64,000 bases of DNA from Thalassobium sp. R2A62 (GCF_000161835.1 NZ_GG697169.2:605852-669851), one strand, 5' to 3'; counted from the first letter of the stretch, positions 8,687 to 17,918 are shown. Made by a program: numbers and translations. Notes: generated from the letters alone by a model not told the origin.

Positions 8687-9502
8687 TTATTCTGCTGGCA
8701 TCGCCCAAGTTAGAGACGCCCAGACGGTTTCCCATACGGCATCTTTTTCAGCGGCTAATTCAACGGACGGTTCGCGCAAAACCACGTTGTCGGCGAGATA
8801 GCGGTAGCCGGGTTTGACGGGGAGCGTACCAACGCCGTCATTATCGGTTTTGTACAACTCAATGGTGACCGTGCCGTCAGGTGCCTTGGTGAATAGTTCG
8901 ATTTGTGCATCTGGTCTGGGGCTGCCCTGATACAAGAGTCGGACCTGAACAGTGTCGGATTGGTCAACATAAGGGTTGGTCAGCATCACAAATTCGATCT
9001 CGAGCCCGAGCGCTTGGTCAGCCCCTTCGCCAGACCCGACAGCGACGACAGATTTCGCAAATCTCGAATACGCCTCCCAGAAATTTGTGAGGGGCAGGTC
9101 GCGGGCTGCGTGACGGGTGGCAACGTCATCGAATTTCTTGTGATCCGCAAAGGCGAGCCATTTGTCCCATTCTTCGTACTTCACGCGGCTGTCGGTCGAG
9201 ACATAGCTGAAAACATGCAGGCCATCTTCGGGTGCAGTTACGTTTAGGGCTGGGCGATCACCCGTCCGGCCCGCGACGGGCTGTGTCGTGCCATCAACCG
9301 AAAGATCAAAGAGCCGAAAGCGTTTTTCAAAGAACGACAGTTTTACGCCGTCGAAATTTTGACCGTTTATGAGGTCGCCAACGATGTTTTCACCATTTTC
9401 GACTTGAAACTCTTTGGGTTCGATCCAAAACTCATGCCCGAGCGTCGCGCTACTCGTAAGTATGGCAAAAGACGTAGCAAATACAGATAGGGCAAGACGC
9501 AT
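8687..9502 (-). CDS. DUF4198 domain-containing periplasmic protein
   Basis: Exported protein of 271 residues. The signal peptide (MRLALSVFATSFAILTSSATLG) is followed by HEFWIEPKEFQVENGE, the typical opening of DUF4198 proteins, which carry a histidine right after cleavage and often sit beside metal (nickel or cobalt) uptake genes. The start at 9502 has a good ribosome site (GGAG 7-8 bases upstream) and sits just before the signal peptide. It is divergent from the HupE/UreJ gene, and the two start codons overlap on opposite strands. A role in metal handling is inferred from family and neighbour. Confidence 0.8.
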   Translation of the reverse strand: MRLALSVFATSFAILTSSATLGHEFWIEPKEFQVENGENIVGDLINGQNFDGVKLSFFEKRFRLFDLSVDGTTQPVAGRTGDRPALNVTAPEDGLHVFSYVSTDSRVKYEEWDKWLAFADHKKFDDVATRHAARDLPLTNFWEAYSRFAKSVVAVGSGEGADQALGLEIEFVMLTNPYVDQSDTVQVRLLYQGSPRPDAQIELFTKAPDGTVTIELYKTDNDGVGTLPVKPGYRYLADNVVLREPSVELAAEKDAVWETVWASLTWAMPAE

Positions 9503-10838
9503 GGCGATCTCCAAAAATTTGGAACTTAGGGTGGCTTTGGCACGTGTAATGTCAAGTGCAATCGCGTTGTGGCTCGCGCTGAGTTTACCATTGGCCGCAC
9601 ATGAAGTGTTTCCGTCCATCCTAAATTTGCGGGCTGACGACGGGCAAATAGTGATGGAGCTCGACTTTAGCGCCGAGGCGATCATGGCTGGGATCGATCT
9701 GGACGGGGTCGAGGATACGGACGCTGCAGAGAATGCGACCGACTATGACGCCTTGCGCGCGCTTGATGTTCAGGCGCTGGCCGACATGTGGGCGGGTTAC
9801 TACTCGACGTTTGCTCCGAACTTTACCGTTTTGGCGGATGGCGAACCTGTTGCGCTGATTAATGTGTCTATCATTGTGAACGACGAGATTGACCCAGAGC
9901 TCGCTCGGATCAGTACAGTCACACTGTCGGGGGACTATGCAGGCGACGCCGAGACGTTTCAAATCGGCTGGGCACGTGAATACGGCACCTTGGTCGTACG
10001 TCAAAACGCAATCGCAAATGCGCCTTTTACTGGTACGGTATCTGAAGGCGATCTGACGCAGCCGTTCTTGATCAATGGCGGCACGGTTTTGTCCGGCTGG
10101 CAGGTGTTTCTGGACTACATTCCAGCAGGTTTTGACCACATCATTCCACTAGGGTTGGACCACATTCTGTTTGTCTTGGGTCTGTTTTTCCTCGCGGCGA
10201 CTGTGCGACCGCTGTTGTGGCAGGTCACCATGTTCACGCTGGCACACACTGTAACGCTGGCTCTTGGCGCTTTGGGTGTGGTCAACATTCCTGCCAGCAT
10301 CGTCGAGCCGTTGATCGCCGCATCCATTGTTTATGTTGCTGTAGAGAACGTGTTTACCGAGGGGCTGAACAAATGGCGCCCCGCGATCATCTTTGGCTTT
10401 GGTCTGTTGCATGGACTGGGATTTGCATCCGTGTTGGGCGACTACGGCCTGCCAGAGGCTGCGTTTATCCCCGCGCTCATCGGGTTCAACATTGGTGTCG
10501 AGGGCGGCCAGCTGACGGTTATCGCGGTGGCATTTCTGGTATCTTATGCGGCGCTGCGTGCCAGCCGAGTGGCGGGAATGGAGACCATGGTCGTCTACGG
10601 TTATATCCTTCTCGCGTTGATCTTTGGCGCGCTTTCGATCTTGGAATTGCCCGAATTCTTGAATGTCTATTTGGTGCCATTCCTGTTGCCGCTTTTGGTG
10701 CTCAGCTTGCTGTGCGCAGTCTGCACAGCGGCGTCGAGTGTTGGAACCGCTGCCTACCGCCAATTCGTGTCGATTCCGGCGTCGCTGACCATCGCGGCTG
10801 TTGGGATTTACTGGGTGATCGAACGGGTCTTTTTCTAG
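9501..10838 (+). CDS. HupE/UreJ-family membrane protein
   Basis: Polytopic membrane protein of 445 residues with a large N-terminal extracytoplasmic part (to about residue 195) starting AAHEVFPSILNL after the signal segment. This is followed by seven or so hydrophobic helices. Histidine-bearing motifs typical of HupE/UreJ nickel permeases are present: DHIIPLGLDHILFVLG, LAHTVTLALG and GLLHGLGFA. The start is uncertain. ATG 9501 has AGGG upstream and gives a long basic n-region; ATG 9549 gives a compact signal peptide but a poor ribosome site. With the divergent DUF4198 gene it suggests a two-part metal or metal-complex uptake system (inference). Confidence 0.8.
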   Translation: MAISKNLELRVALARVMSSAIALWLALSLPLAAHEVFPSILNLRADDGQIVMELDFSAEAIMAGIDLDGVEDTDAAENATDYDALRALDVQALADMWAGYYSTFAPNFTVLADGEPVALINVSIIVNDEIDPELARISTVTLSGDYAGDAETFQIGWAREYGTLVVRQNAIANAPFTGTVSEGDLTQPFLINGGTVLSGWQVFLDYIPAGFDHIIPLGLDHILFVLGLFFLAATVRPLLWQVTMFTLAHTVTLALGALGVVNIPASIVEPLIAASIVYVAVENVFTEGLNKWRPAIIFGFGLLHGLGFASVLGDYGLPEAAFIPALIGFNIGVEGGQLTVIAVAFLVSYAALRASRVAGMETMVVYGYILLALIFGALSILELPEFLNVYLVPFLLPLLVLSLLCAVCTAASSVGTAAYRQFVSIPASLTIAAVGIYWVIERVFF

Positions 10839-10854
10839 CGCTAAATGAACGCTT

Positions 10855-10885
10855 GCGCCGTATAACTCAGCCCGTTATACGGCGC
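10855..10885 (+). other. Perfect 12-bp hairpin between hupE-like gene and rpsB
   Basis: GCGCCGTATAAC (10855-10866) pairs with GTTATACGGCGC (10874-10885) across a 7-base loop, 17 bases after the membrane protein stop and about 116 bases before rpsB. No T-run follows in either direction, so it is not a classic intrinsic terminator. It could be a transcript-end stem or part of the rpsB leader. A second short stem (CCCGC/GCGGG) follows near 10895-10912. Confidence 0.5.
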
Positions 10886-11001
10886 GCACTAAATCCCGCA
10901 GGTTGAGGCGGGCCTATTGGGGAGAAATCCCAAGATGGTCCACCGGTTGTGCATCCGCACTCACCCTCAGCCAAGGCGAAAACCGGAAAAGGAAAACGGA
11001 C

Positions 11002-11796
11002 ATGGCTCTACCCGAGTTCACCATGCGCCAGCTCTTGGAAGCAGGCGTTCACTTTGGTCACCAGACACAGCGCTGGAACCCAAAGATGCAACAATACATC
11101 TACGGCAGCCGCAATGGCATCCACATCATGGACCTGACACAGACAGTTCCAATGCTGGACGCAGCACTGAATGTTGTGCGCGAAACTGTCGCCAAAGGTG
11201 GCCGCGTTCTCTTCGTCGGCACCAAGCGTCAGGCACAGCGCCCGATTGCAGATGCTGCTGAGAAATCCGCACAGTACTACATGAACCACCGTTGGTTGGG
11301 CGGCACGCTCACTAACTGGCAGACTGTTTCGCAGTCGATCAACCGTCTCAAGTCTATCGACGAAGCTATGGAAACCGGTTTCGAAGGTCTGACTAAGAAA
11401 GAGCGTTTGGGCATGGAACGTGACCAAGGCAAGCTTCAGGCGTCCTTGGGCGGTATTCGCGAAATGGGCGGTGTTCCTGATCTGCTGTTTGTCATCGATG
11501 TACGCAAGGAAGACCTGGCCATCGCAGAAGCGAAAAAGCTGGGCATTCCTGTTGTAGCTGTTGTCGACACCAACTGTTCGCCAGACGGCGTGGACTATGT
11601 CATCCCGGGCAACGACGACGCAGCACGTGCGATCGCGTTGTATACCGATCTGGTCGCTCGCGCGGCTCTGGACGGCATGACAGCACAGATGGGCGCCGCT
11701 GGCATCGATCTGGGCGAGATGGCCGAAGCGCCAGTCGAAGAGGCAGTTGCTGAAGAAGCGCCTGCTGCTGAGGCTGCACCAGCCGCCGAAGGCTAA
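11002..11796 (+). CDS. rpsB: 30S ribosomal protein S2
   Basis: Small-subunit ribosomal protein of 264 residues. The start [20 protein letters not shown] and the block [20 protein letters not shown] are diagnostic; ALVDTN-type and [10 protein letters not shown] motifs follow. The ATG at 11002 is preferred over an upstream in-frame Met at 10903 because it begins the conserved protein and has GGAAAACGGA before it. The tail from about residue 235 is rich in alanine and glutamate ([14 protein letters not shown]), an alphaproteobacterial-style extension. It is followed by tsf, the universal rpsB-tsf arrangement. Confidence 0.98.
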   Translation: MALPEFTMRQLLEAGVHFGHQTQRWNPKMQQYIYGSRNGIHIMDLTQTVPMLDAALNVVRETVAKGGRVLFVGTKRQAQRPIADAAEKSAQYYMNHRWLGGTLTNWQTVSQSINRLKSIDEAMETGFEGLTKKERLGMERDQGKLQASLGGIREMGGVPDLLFVIDVRKEDLAIAEAKKLGIPVVAVVDTNCSPDGVDYVIPGNDDAARAIALYTDLVARAALDGMTAQMGAAGIDLGEMAEAPVEEAVAEEAPAAEAAPAAEG

Positions 11797-11863
11797 GTGA
11801 TATAGGCGAGGGGGCTTTGGTCTCCTCGCACCCCCTTTAAATTCTGATTTAAGGAACCTCCAA

Positions 11864-12739
11864 ATGGCGATTACAGCTGCATTGGTGAAAGAACTGCGCG
11901 ACAGCACAGGCGCAGGCATGATGGACGCTAAAAAAGCGTTGACTGAAACAGATGGCGACATGGAAGCTGCGGTTGATTGGCTGCGCACCAAAGGTCTCGC
12001 CAAAGCTGCCAAGAAATCCGGGCGTACTGCGGCAGAGGGTCTCGTGGCCGTGAACGTTGCTGGCGGCAAAGGTGTTGCTGTCGAAGTGAACTCGGAAACT
12101 GACTTTGTTGGTAAGAACGCCGATTTCCAAGGCATGGTTGCTTCGATTGTGAATGTCGCAATAGACGCGTCGGACGTAGACGCGCTTAAGGCTGCAGAGA
12201 TCAACGGCAAATCTGTTGAGACAACAATCACAGACGCAATCGCGACGATCGGTGAAAACATGTCGGTTCGCCGCATGGCATCACTCGAAGGTACATCCGT
12301 AGTGTCCTACGTCCACAATTCGGTTACGACCGATATGGGCAAGATCGGCGTTTTGGTTGCTCTGTCTGGCGACAACGAAGCGTTTGGCAAGCAGGTTGCG
12401 ATGCACATCGCAGCTGTGAACCCAGCGTCTTTGTCCGAAGCTGATCTCGACGCAGCCGTTGTTGAGAAAGAGAAAACAGTTCAGATGGACATCGCTCGTG
12501 AGAGCGGCAAGCCAGAAGCAGTGATCGAGAAAATGATTGTTGGCCGCATGAAGAAGTTCATGGCCGAAGTCACTCTCTTGAACCAGCAGTTCGTTGTGAA
12601 CCCTGACCTGACAGTCGAAGCGGCAGCGAAAGAAGCTGGCGTTGAGATCACTGGTTTTGTTCGCCTCGAAGTAGGTGAAGGCATCGAAGTCGAAAAAGAA
12701 GACTTTGCAGCTGAGGTTGCTAAAGCCGTCAAAGGGTAA
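11864..12739 (+). CDS. tsf: Translation elongation factor Ts
   Basis: Guanine-nucleotide exchange factor for EF-Tu, 291 residues. The N-terminal UBA-like domain ([19 protein letters not shown]) and the exchange-core [10 protein letters not shown] motif are present. The C-terminal part ends near EVAKAVKG. It lies 67 bases after rpsB; the gap contains a GC-rich stem (GCGAGG...CCTCGC, about 11811-11833) that may dampen read-through. A strong terminator follows the gene. Confidence 0.98.
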   Translation: MAITAALVKELRDSTGAGMMDAKKALTETDGDMEAAVDWLRTKGLAKAAKKSGRTAAEGLVAVNVAGGKGVAVEVNSETDFVGKNADFQGMVASIVNVAIDASDVDALKAAEINGKSVETTITDAIATIGENMSVRRMASLEGTSVVSYVHNSVTTDMGKIGVLVALSGDNEAFGKQVAMHIAAVNPASLSEADLDAAVVEKEKTVQMDIARESGKPEAVIEKMIVGRMKKFMAEVTLLNQQFVVNPDLTVEAAAKEAGVEITGFVRLEVGEGIEVEKEDFAAEVAKAVKG

Positions 12740-12760
12740 GTCCCACTGATAATTTTAAGA

Positions 12761-12790
12761 GGCCGTGCAGGAGACTGCGCGGCCTTTTTT
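12761..12790 (+). terminator. Intrinsic terminator of rpsB-tsf
   Basis: GGCCGTGCAG (12761-12770) pairs with CTGCGCGGCC (12775-12784), with one wobble, across a GAGA loop, followed by six T. It sits 22 bases after the tsf stop. Confidence 0.9.
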
Positions 12791-12810
12791 GTTGGGTATA
12801 GTTGAAAACA

Positions 12811-12845
12811 AAACGGCACCGATCGGGATCTGATCGGTGCCGTTT
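12811..12845 (-). terminator. 14-bp perfect hairpin, probable minus-strand terminator
   Basis: AAACGGCACCGATC (12811-12824) and its complement (12832-12845) form a perfect 14-bp stem with a 7-base loop. On the minus strand it is followed by TTTTGTTTTC-like sequence, so it could stop transcription arriving from the LuxR gene. It may also back up the tsf terminator. Confidence 0.65.
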
Positions 12846-13120
12846 ATGGCACGGACCATCTGGGAACGAGGGACACGTGCAAAGAAGATGCTGGTTTCCA
12901 AATGGCCTAGCCATCCACAAACCAGCGCCCGGTTACCCGGAGCGGACTGTCTGCTTTGAAATCACAAAGGGTCCCATCCCGCTGCTCCTGGGCCTTAGGC
13001 CACCACTCACGAAGCTGCACCAATATGATCAGCCCGCGGAAAACAGTTAAAGTGTGGTTACCCTTACCTTTGGGCAGCCAAATGCAACCTCTAGGCGAGG
13101 TTTGGTGTCAGGGGCGCATG
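12846..13120. other. Intergenic stretch with an unassigned small reading frame
   Basis: About 275 bases separate the tsf terminators from the LuxR gene. On the minus strand, one frame stays open from about 13095 to a TAG at 12907-12909 and has a coding-like composition (rich in Trp, Arg, Asp; for example REWWPKAQEQRDGTLCDF, then RVTGRWFVDG). It has no ATG; the only starts are a GTG at 13020 (37 residues) or a TTG one codon earlier, without a clear ribosome site. It may be a short real gene or a gene remnant. Nothing else was recognised here. Confidence 0.35.
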
Positions 13121-13900
13121 CTATCCGGCGCGATCGAGCACATACATCTGATTTTGGAACGCAGCTTTGAGCACGGCTTGGGCCGTGGTTTCGACACCCA
13201 ACGCGTCACGGGCAAGGCGAAGGTGTTTTTCGACAGTCGCAGAGGTCCGCAACAAAATGGTTGCGATGTCTTGTGTTGTTTTACCGTCGCCGACCCATTC
13301 AAGAACCTCGCGTTGGCGCGATGTCAGGGGACGGCCGCCAAAATGGGGCAGGGTCAGGATTTTGAGGTGCAGCACATTGTTCATAACAATGAGATCGGTA
13401 CCATGCCGGTGCCAAACCTGATCGATGGCCTCTTGGCTCACGTCTTGGCGGGCCGTCAGCGCGATCGCCCCCTTGGATCGGGCAGAAACCGATTTTAAGC
13501 TCACGGTATAACCGCCTGTCGTATTCATCTTTTGATTGAACTCGATGACGTCCATTTCGGCTTGCGAAAACGCACCCTGTTCGATCTGATCTTGGATCCA
13601 AGACCAACTACATGCACCTGCGTTTTCCAACGCCCAGTTTACCATTGGCGCGTCATCATAGAGGCCCGCGTCCAGAAATTGGTTCATGTATTCAGGTGGT
13701 TGGTTGGTCAAGATGACCATGTCTTCGATGTCGCCCAGAGATTTGTTCGTCCGTTGGCGCGTGTAGCCATAGATCAGACGGTCAAACCCGTAGGTCGCCA
13801 TCTTGTCACAGTGCTGTTGCCAGAGCTCTTCTAACGATTGTGCGTTTGTGATCGTGTCCAAATATTGGATAAGGACTGTCATCAGGGCCCTTGTGCTCAT
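13121..13900 (-). CDS. LuxR-family transcriptional regulator with autoinducer-binding domain (solo)
   Basis: Regulator of 259 residues (from Met at 13900; 269 if ATG 13930 is used). The N-terminal domain resembles acyl-homoserine-lactone-binding domains (YGFDRLIYGYT, then LYDDAPMVNWALENAGACSWSW with the Asp/Pro/Trp pattern). The C-terminal LuxR helix-turn-helix is clear (LTSRQREVLEWVGDGKTTQDIA, then SATVEKHLRLARDALGV). No luxI-type synthase lies nearby, so it is a solo that may answer signals made elsewhere. Ligand and targets are unknown. Confidence 0.85.
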   Translation of the reverse strand: MSTRALMTVLIQYLDTITNAQSLEELWQQHCDKMATYGFDRLIYGYTRQRTNKSLGDIEDMVILTNQPPEYMNQFLDAGLYDDAPMVNWALENAGACSWSWIQDQIEQGAFSQAEMDVIEFNQKMNTTGGYTVSLKSVSARSKGAIALTARQDVSQEAIDQVWHRHGTDLIVMNNVLHLKILTLPHFGGRPLTSRQREVLEWVGDGKTTQDIATILLRTSATVEKHLRLARDALGVETTAQAVLKAAFQNQMYVLDRAG

Positions 13901-13987
13901 AGCAGTATTGAGCAGACCATGCAGGACCAATTAGGCGAATTCAACAACTCGGGTTTGCATTTTCCGCGATTTGCCACCGGTCGAGCG

Positions 13988-16495
13988 TCAGGCGTCAGAT
14001 AAAAGCTCGGTCTTGGTTTGGGTCCAGATAGTTTTAATGCCGCCGACTTCAGTATTTACAATGCTCGAATCACCTTCTCTGGCTGCTCTTTCGATGACCT
14101 TTAGGCTTTCGCGTAGTCGATCGGCACCAAATACCGCGGCGCTGCCTGCGACCTTATGACTTTTTTCTGCGATTTCGAGCAGATCTTGGGAGGCGTCAGT
14201 CGATAACCAATCGTGGAGAGTGTCGACTTCGGTCATGAAACGGGCCCGCAGTTTTGCGAATGCGTCTTCACCCAGGGCCTCTCGGGCTTCGGCACTGTGC
14301 GAATGATCGACCATAGGGGGCGTGTTGCTTGGTTTGTCAGCGCTGACGTCATCCAACAGATTGTTCAAAGCGTCCCTCGAGAGTGGTTTGGTCAAGATCG
14401 CGTTCATGCCATCCTTAAGAAATTTTTCTTGCTCTTCGGGCATCGCATTTGCAGTCAACGCCACGATCCGCGTCTGGGCAGATTCACCGCCTTGGCTTCG
14501 GATCAATCGGGTCGCTGTGCGTCCGTCCATAACCGGCATGCTAATGTCCATCAAGATCAGGTCGTAATTGGTCGTAAGAGCAGCCTGCGCGCCTTCTTCG
14601 CCGTTATGGGCAAGAGCGACGGTATGGCCATTCGCTTGGAGCATTTCGCTCGCGATGATACGGTTGATTTCGTTATCCTCAACCAACAGGACCTTTAGCG
14701 ATACATCCGATCGTTTTATGGGCTTTGTCTCAGTTGTTACGGCTGGCGCCGTGGCTGGGATAAGCGGCAGAGTGACCCAAAAGGTGCTACCAAAGCCGGC
14801 TTTGCTCTCGACACGGATATCGCCACCCAAAGCATTCACAAAGCGTTTTGCGATACTTAGCCCCAAACCTGTGCCGCTAACATCACGATGATAGGAAGTG
14901 TCGCCGGTGACGAAGTCATCAAAGACACTCTTGACCAAGTCTTCGGTCATTCCAGGACCTGTGTCCTTGATTTGAATTTGAAGCGTTGGGTTGTCGTGCT
15001 CTTTGATCTCTTCGACTGTAATATCCACCCGACCACGTTTGGTGAATTTCACCGCGTTGCCAATAAGGTTAATCATGACGTGCTGTAGTCTGTCATGGTC
15101 AGATAGAATCCAGCTTGTTTCCTCGCTCAACCATTTCCACGTCAGTGACGTTTCGTGCTTGGACGCTGCGCTGCTTTGGTTGTCCACAATGTCCTGCAAC
15201 AGAGCCGAGATATTGACTGGTCCAAGCCGCGTGTCCAATTTTCCAGCATCGTAGCGCGTGATGTCTAGGACGTCTGAGATGTGGTTCATCAACAGGCGAC
15301 CGGACGTTTCCATATACCCGACATATCTATCTTGCGCTGTGTCGAGGTGGGTATCCCGAAGTAGGCTCATGTTTCCCAATAAACCGTTGAGCGGTGTGCG
15401 AATTTCATGGCTCATGGTCGCAAGAAAATCAGTCTTAAGCTTCTCTCCGGCCAAGGCTTTGTCACGGGCCATCACAAGTTCGGCCTCGTCCGCAACGCGT
15501 CTTGAGATGTCTCGGATGAACGCGATGTATATTTCGCCTTGATCCGTCTTTGCTGATTGTACGGCCAGTTCCACGGGAAAAACGCTGCCGTCGAAATGCT
15601 TGGCTTCAAGCTTGACACGACCTTGGCCAACGACTCTCCTTTTATCGTTAGTCTGTGCGCGGTTGCCCCCTAAATCGAGCGTGTTTTGTATGTGTTTGGG
15701 GATGATCAAATCGATGATATCCAGCCCCAAGACGTCTAACTTTCGGTGGCCAAAAATGGTCTCGGCGGCAGGATTGAATTCGATGATCTGCCCGTTGGAA
15801 TCAGTCACAATGACGCCGTCCAAAGAAGTGCCCATGACTGTGTTCATCCGCTCTGACGTTTGATTTTTCTCTTGTTCACGTCGGGAGATGCTGGCGTTCG
15901 AGCGGTTTAGAAACCATACGGTCAGTGCAAGAGCCCCGATCAGAGTCGCGATTGCGATCGCGAGTTGCATCATCGTGCGGGCCACAGCTTGGCGCTGATT
16001 GTCAGATTTTTCCGCAAAGATATCGAGGCCGGAATTCGACAAAGCCCGAACGACAGGACGAATATCGGCTGTTGTGGTCTGCAGGGCAGGGAGCTCTTGG
16101 GTAATTTCAGCATCAGATGCATCGATGATTGGTACGCTGTTTACCAAAAATGCTGACACGTCGTTAAGGTAGTCTTGGGATGTTGGGTTTTGCCGAACGA
16201 TATCAAAAACTTGGGCTTCGCGGATGGTTGCGATGCGGCTGTAGAACACATCGAACTCGCGCCGGAGCGTCGGAAGCTCAACTGGCGTCATGTTCAATTG
16301 TTCTTGGTAGTTTAAGAATTCAACTTGGGTTTGGGCGAGCGACCATTGGATGTTGTCCGACTTTGCCGAGCCAAGCAGACTGATTTCGCGCGAAACATTA
16401 TATGTAAGCAAGGAGATTGCGGAAATCGCAATGAAAGCGGCCAGCACAGCAAAAGTACGACCTGCCGTGTTTCTTTCACGGGCCTTTGTTGCCAA
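13988..16495 (-). CDS. Hybrid sensor histidine kinase with PAS, receiver and Hpt domains
   Basis: Membrane sensor of 835 residues. Order: transmembrane helix (about 13-33), periplasmic region (about 34-170), second helix (about 175-195), PAS domain (about 215-335), HisKA with phospho-His in FLATMSHEIRTPLNG (about 355-370), HATPase (N box NLIGNAVKF, G boxes DTGPGM and GTGLGLS), receiver domain (LLVEDNEINR, Asp in LMDISMP), and a C-terminal Hpt domain (HKVAGSAAVFGA). It supports a His-Asp-His phosphorelay whose final receiver could be the NarL-type regulator at 18096. The small SUOX-like exported protein lies just upstream and is likely its partner. Confidence 0.92.
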   Translation of the reverse strand: MATKARERNTAGRTFAVLAAFIAISAISLLTYNVSREISLLGSAKSDNIQWSLAQTQVEFLNYQEQLNMTPVELPTLRREFDVFYSRIATIREAQVFDIVRQNPTSQDYLNDVSAFLVNSVPIIDASDAEITQELPALQTTTADIRPVVRALSNSGLDIFAEKSDNQRQAVARTMMQLAIAIATLIGALALTVWFLNRSNASISRREQEKNQTSERMNTVMGTSLDGVIVTDSNGQIIEFNPAAETIFGHRKLDVLGLDIIDLIIPKHIQNTLDLGGNRAQTNDKRRVVGQGRVKLEAKHFDGSVFPVELAVQSAKTDQGEIYIAFIRDISRRVADEAELVMARDKALAGEKLKTDFLATMSHEIRTPLNGLLGNMSLLRDTHLDTAQDRYVGYMETSGRLLMNHISDVLDITRYDAGKLDTRLGPVNISALLQDIVDNQSSAASKHETSLTWKWLSEETSWILSDHDRLQHVMINLIGNAVKFTKRGRVDITVEEIKEHDNPTLQIQIKDTGPGMTEDLVKSVFDDFVTGDTSYHRDVSGTGLGLSIAKRFVNALGGDIRVESKAGFGSTFWVTLPLIPATAPAVTTETKPIKRSDVSLKVLLVEDNEINRIIASEMLQANGHTVALAHNGEEGAQAALTTNYDLILMDISMPVMDGRTATRLIRSQGGESAQTRIVALTANAMPEEQEKFLKDGMNAILTKPLSRDALNNLLDDVSADKPSNTPPMVDHSHSAEAREALGEDAFAKLRARFMTEVDTLHDWLSTDASQDLLEIAEKSHKVAGSAAVFGADRLRESLKVIERAAREGDSSIVNTEVGGIKTIWTQTKTELLSDA

Positions 16496-16536
16496 CGCAA
16501 TGATCCTCTCTTTGGGCTAGGTGTCGGTTTCGCCCG

Positions 16537-17040
16537 TTATTCAACCAGTTCAATCCTGTCGAGCTGCCAAATGCTTCGTGAGTATACGACCTCGGTTCGG
16601 TAGTCGGGACTGCTGTCGTACGGGTAAATCAACCACAGTGGGCCTTTGTCTCGGACGGACATTTCTTGGTCGTTCAACATATAGGCAATAATTGGACCAC
16701 CTTCGATTGCATCGCTGATCGGAATACTGACGGTGTAGTCATTAATGGCTGTCGCCAAAAGTTCTCCGGCGTCTGCACCGATCAGCGTCGCCAAGGTGAC
16801 GAGCGATACACCTTTGAATTTCTGGATGTCGGTCGTCCAAATAGTCTCTGTTTCGACTATCTCAGAAGGCAGGGCCATCAAGCTATCAAGATCAAAGACC
16901 AGTGTTTCGCCAACATTTGTCACGGCAATGCCGCCCGTGATCGTCAAAATTGCATCGCCAGTTGGTGCTGTAATCTCTTGAGCCTGTAGGCTCGTTACTG
17001 CGGCCACCGCAAAGCTAAAAACCAATGGTATCAAATGCAT
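16537..17040 (-). CDS. Exported SUOX-like (oxidoreductase molybdopterin-binding fold) protein without cysteine
   Basis: Secreted protein of 167 residues with signal peptide (cleavage near SLQAQEI). The body resembles the sulfite-oxidase-type molybdopterin-binding fold (TTDIQKFKGVSLVTLATLIG, then GPLWLIYPYD and RSIWQLDRIEL). It contains no cysteine at all, whereas true SUOX-family enzymes ligate molybdenum through one, so catalysis is unlikely. It is 41 bases upstream of the hybrid kinase on the same strand and probably in the same operon. A role as a periplasmic sensory subunit is plausible inference. Confidence 0.7.
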   Translation of the reverse strand: MHLIPLVFSFAVAAVTSLQAQEITAPTGDAILTITGGIAVTNVGETLVFDLDSLMALPSEIVETETIWTTDIQKFKGVSLVTLATLIGADAGELLATAINDYTVSIPISDAIEGGPIIAYMLNDQEMSVRDKGPLWLIYPYDSSPDYRTEVVYSRSIWQLDRIELVE

Positions 17041-17155
17041 AAACTTTTTCCGTACGTTAAAATTACAAGTATTTGGTCACACGTCTTGCCAAAATGCATT
17101 TGGGCATTCGGATAGTTAGATATCCGTTAGAATAGGTTGACTATTGGGCGCCGGC

Positions 17156-17918
17156 TTATGCGACCAGTTCGAGCGGCGCGCGGCGCGCCACCAAGAAATG
17201 CGCGTAATCGTCGCGCAGTTCCGGACGAATAGGGGCATATGCTGTGGTTGCTTGAACAAAGCCTTGGATCGAACCGCAATCAAAGCGTTCGCCTTGGAAA
17301 CTGAGACCCGTGACGCCAACTGAAGCAACATCGGCGCAGGGCTTTTCCACCAAAACGCGAACATTGGCGAGGGGGCCGCTTTCATGCGTTACGTCTAGGT
17401 CGCCGTAGTTGCTTGTTGCGGCGCGAGGCACCTCCATCGTGGCGAGCATGTGACCGCCAACCTGGGCATGGGCCTCAACCATCTGTTACAGCGCACCACG
17501 AGGGCTCTTGATGACGTCATCGGGCAGGAACAACAGTCAATGAATCGTTGCCAATGTGGCATTTGGCGTGGCCCATGCCCACGAGCTGCGCCTAGCGTTG
17601 AATTGTCAGAGCGACTTCGGGCTTGCCGCTTTGTGTCAAGCGGTGCTCTAGGGTAGCGGCAGTGTCAAAATAATCTTCTAACGCGCTCTTACCGGCCACA
17701 TAAACGGATATGAATTCTTCTATTCGAGCCCCCGGCGCTTCGTCGATCACATATAAAATGAGGGGTAGATCGACGAGCGTCAGCATCTCTATTGCAGCTG
17801 ACTTCGTGACAGGGCGGGAACAAGTGCTCGTGTCAACGACGCAGGAAGCGGCTATGCGAATCGACAGCCTTTCGAACATTGTTAACAAACAATCTGAAGA
17901 AGTGTCGCTTAAATGCAC
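17156..17918 (-). pseudogene. galU: Degenerate UTP--glucose-1-phosphate uridylyltransferase
   Basis: Remnant of a galU gene (normally about 300 codons, making UDP-glucose). The upstream part (17592-17918) encodes a recognisable N-terminal segment (MLTLVDLPLILYVIDEA, then GKSALEDYFDTAATLEHRL). The middle (about 17500-17590) matches only piecewise in shifting frames (GMGHA, IGNDS, LPDDVIKSPRGAL) with several stops. The downstream part (17156-17482) encodes the C-terminal half (QMVEAHAQVGGHMLATMEVPR, then GFVQATTAYAPIRPELRDDYAHF), but with substitutions in conserved places. At least two frameshifts and in-frame stops rule out a working product. It sits between the sensor kinase operon and the NarL-type regulator. 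Confidence 0.88.

Noticed and set aside
11008-12276. Minus-strand frame of 422 codons across rpsB and tsf
   Set aside because: Antisense to two universal genes with strong conserved motifs; no family match.
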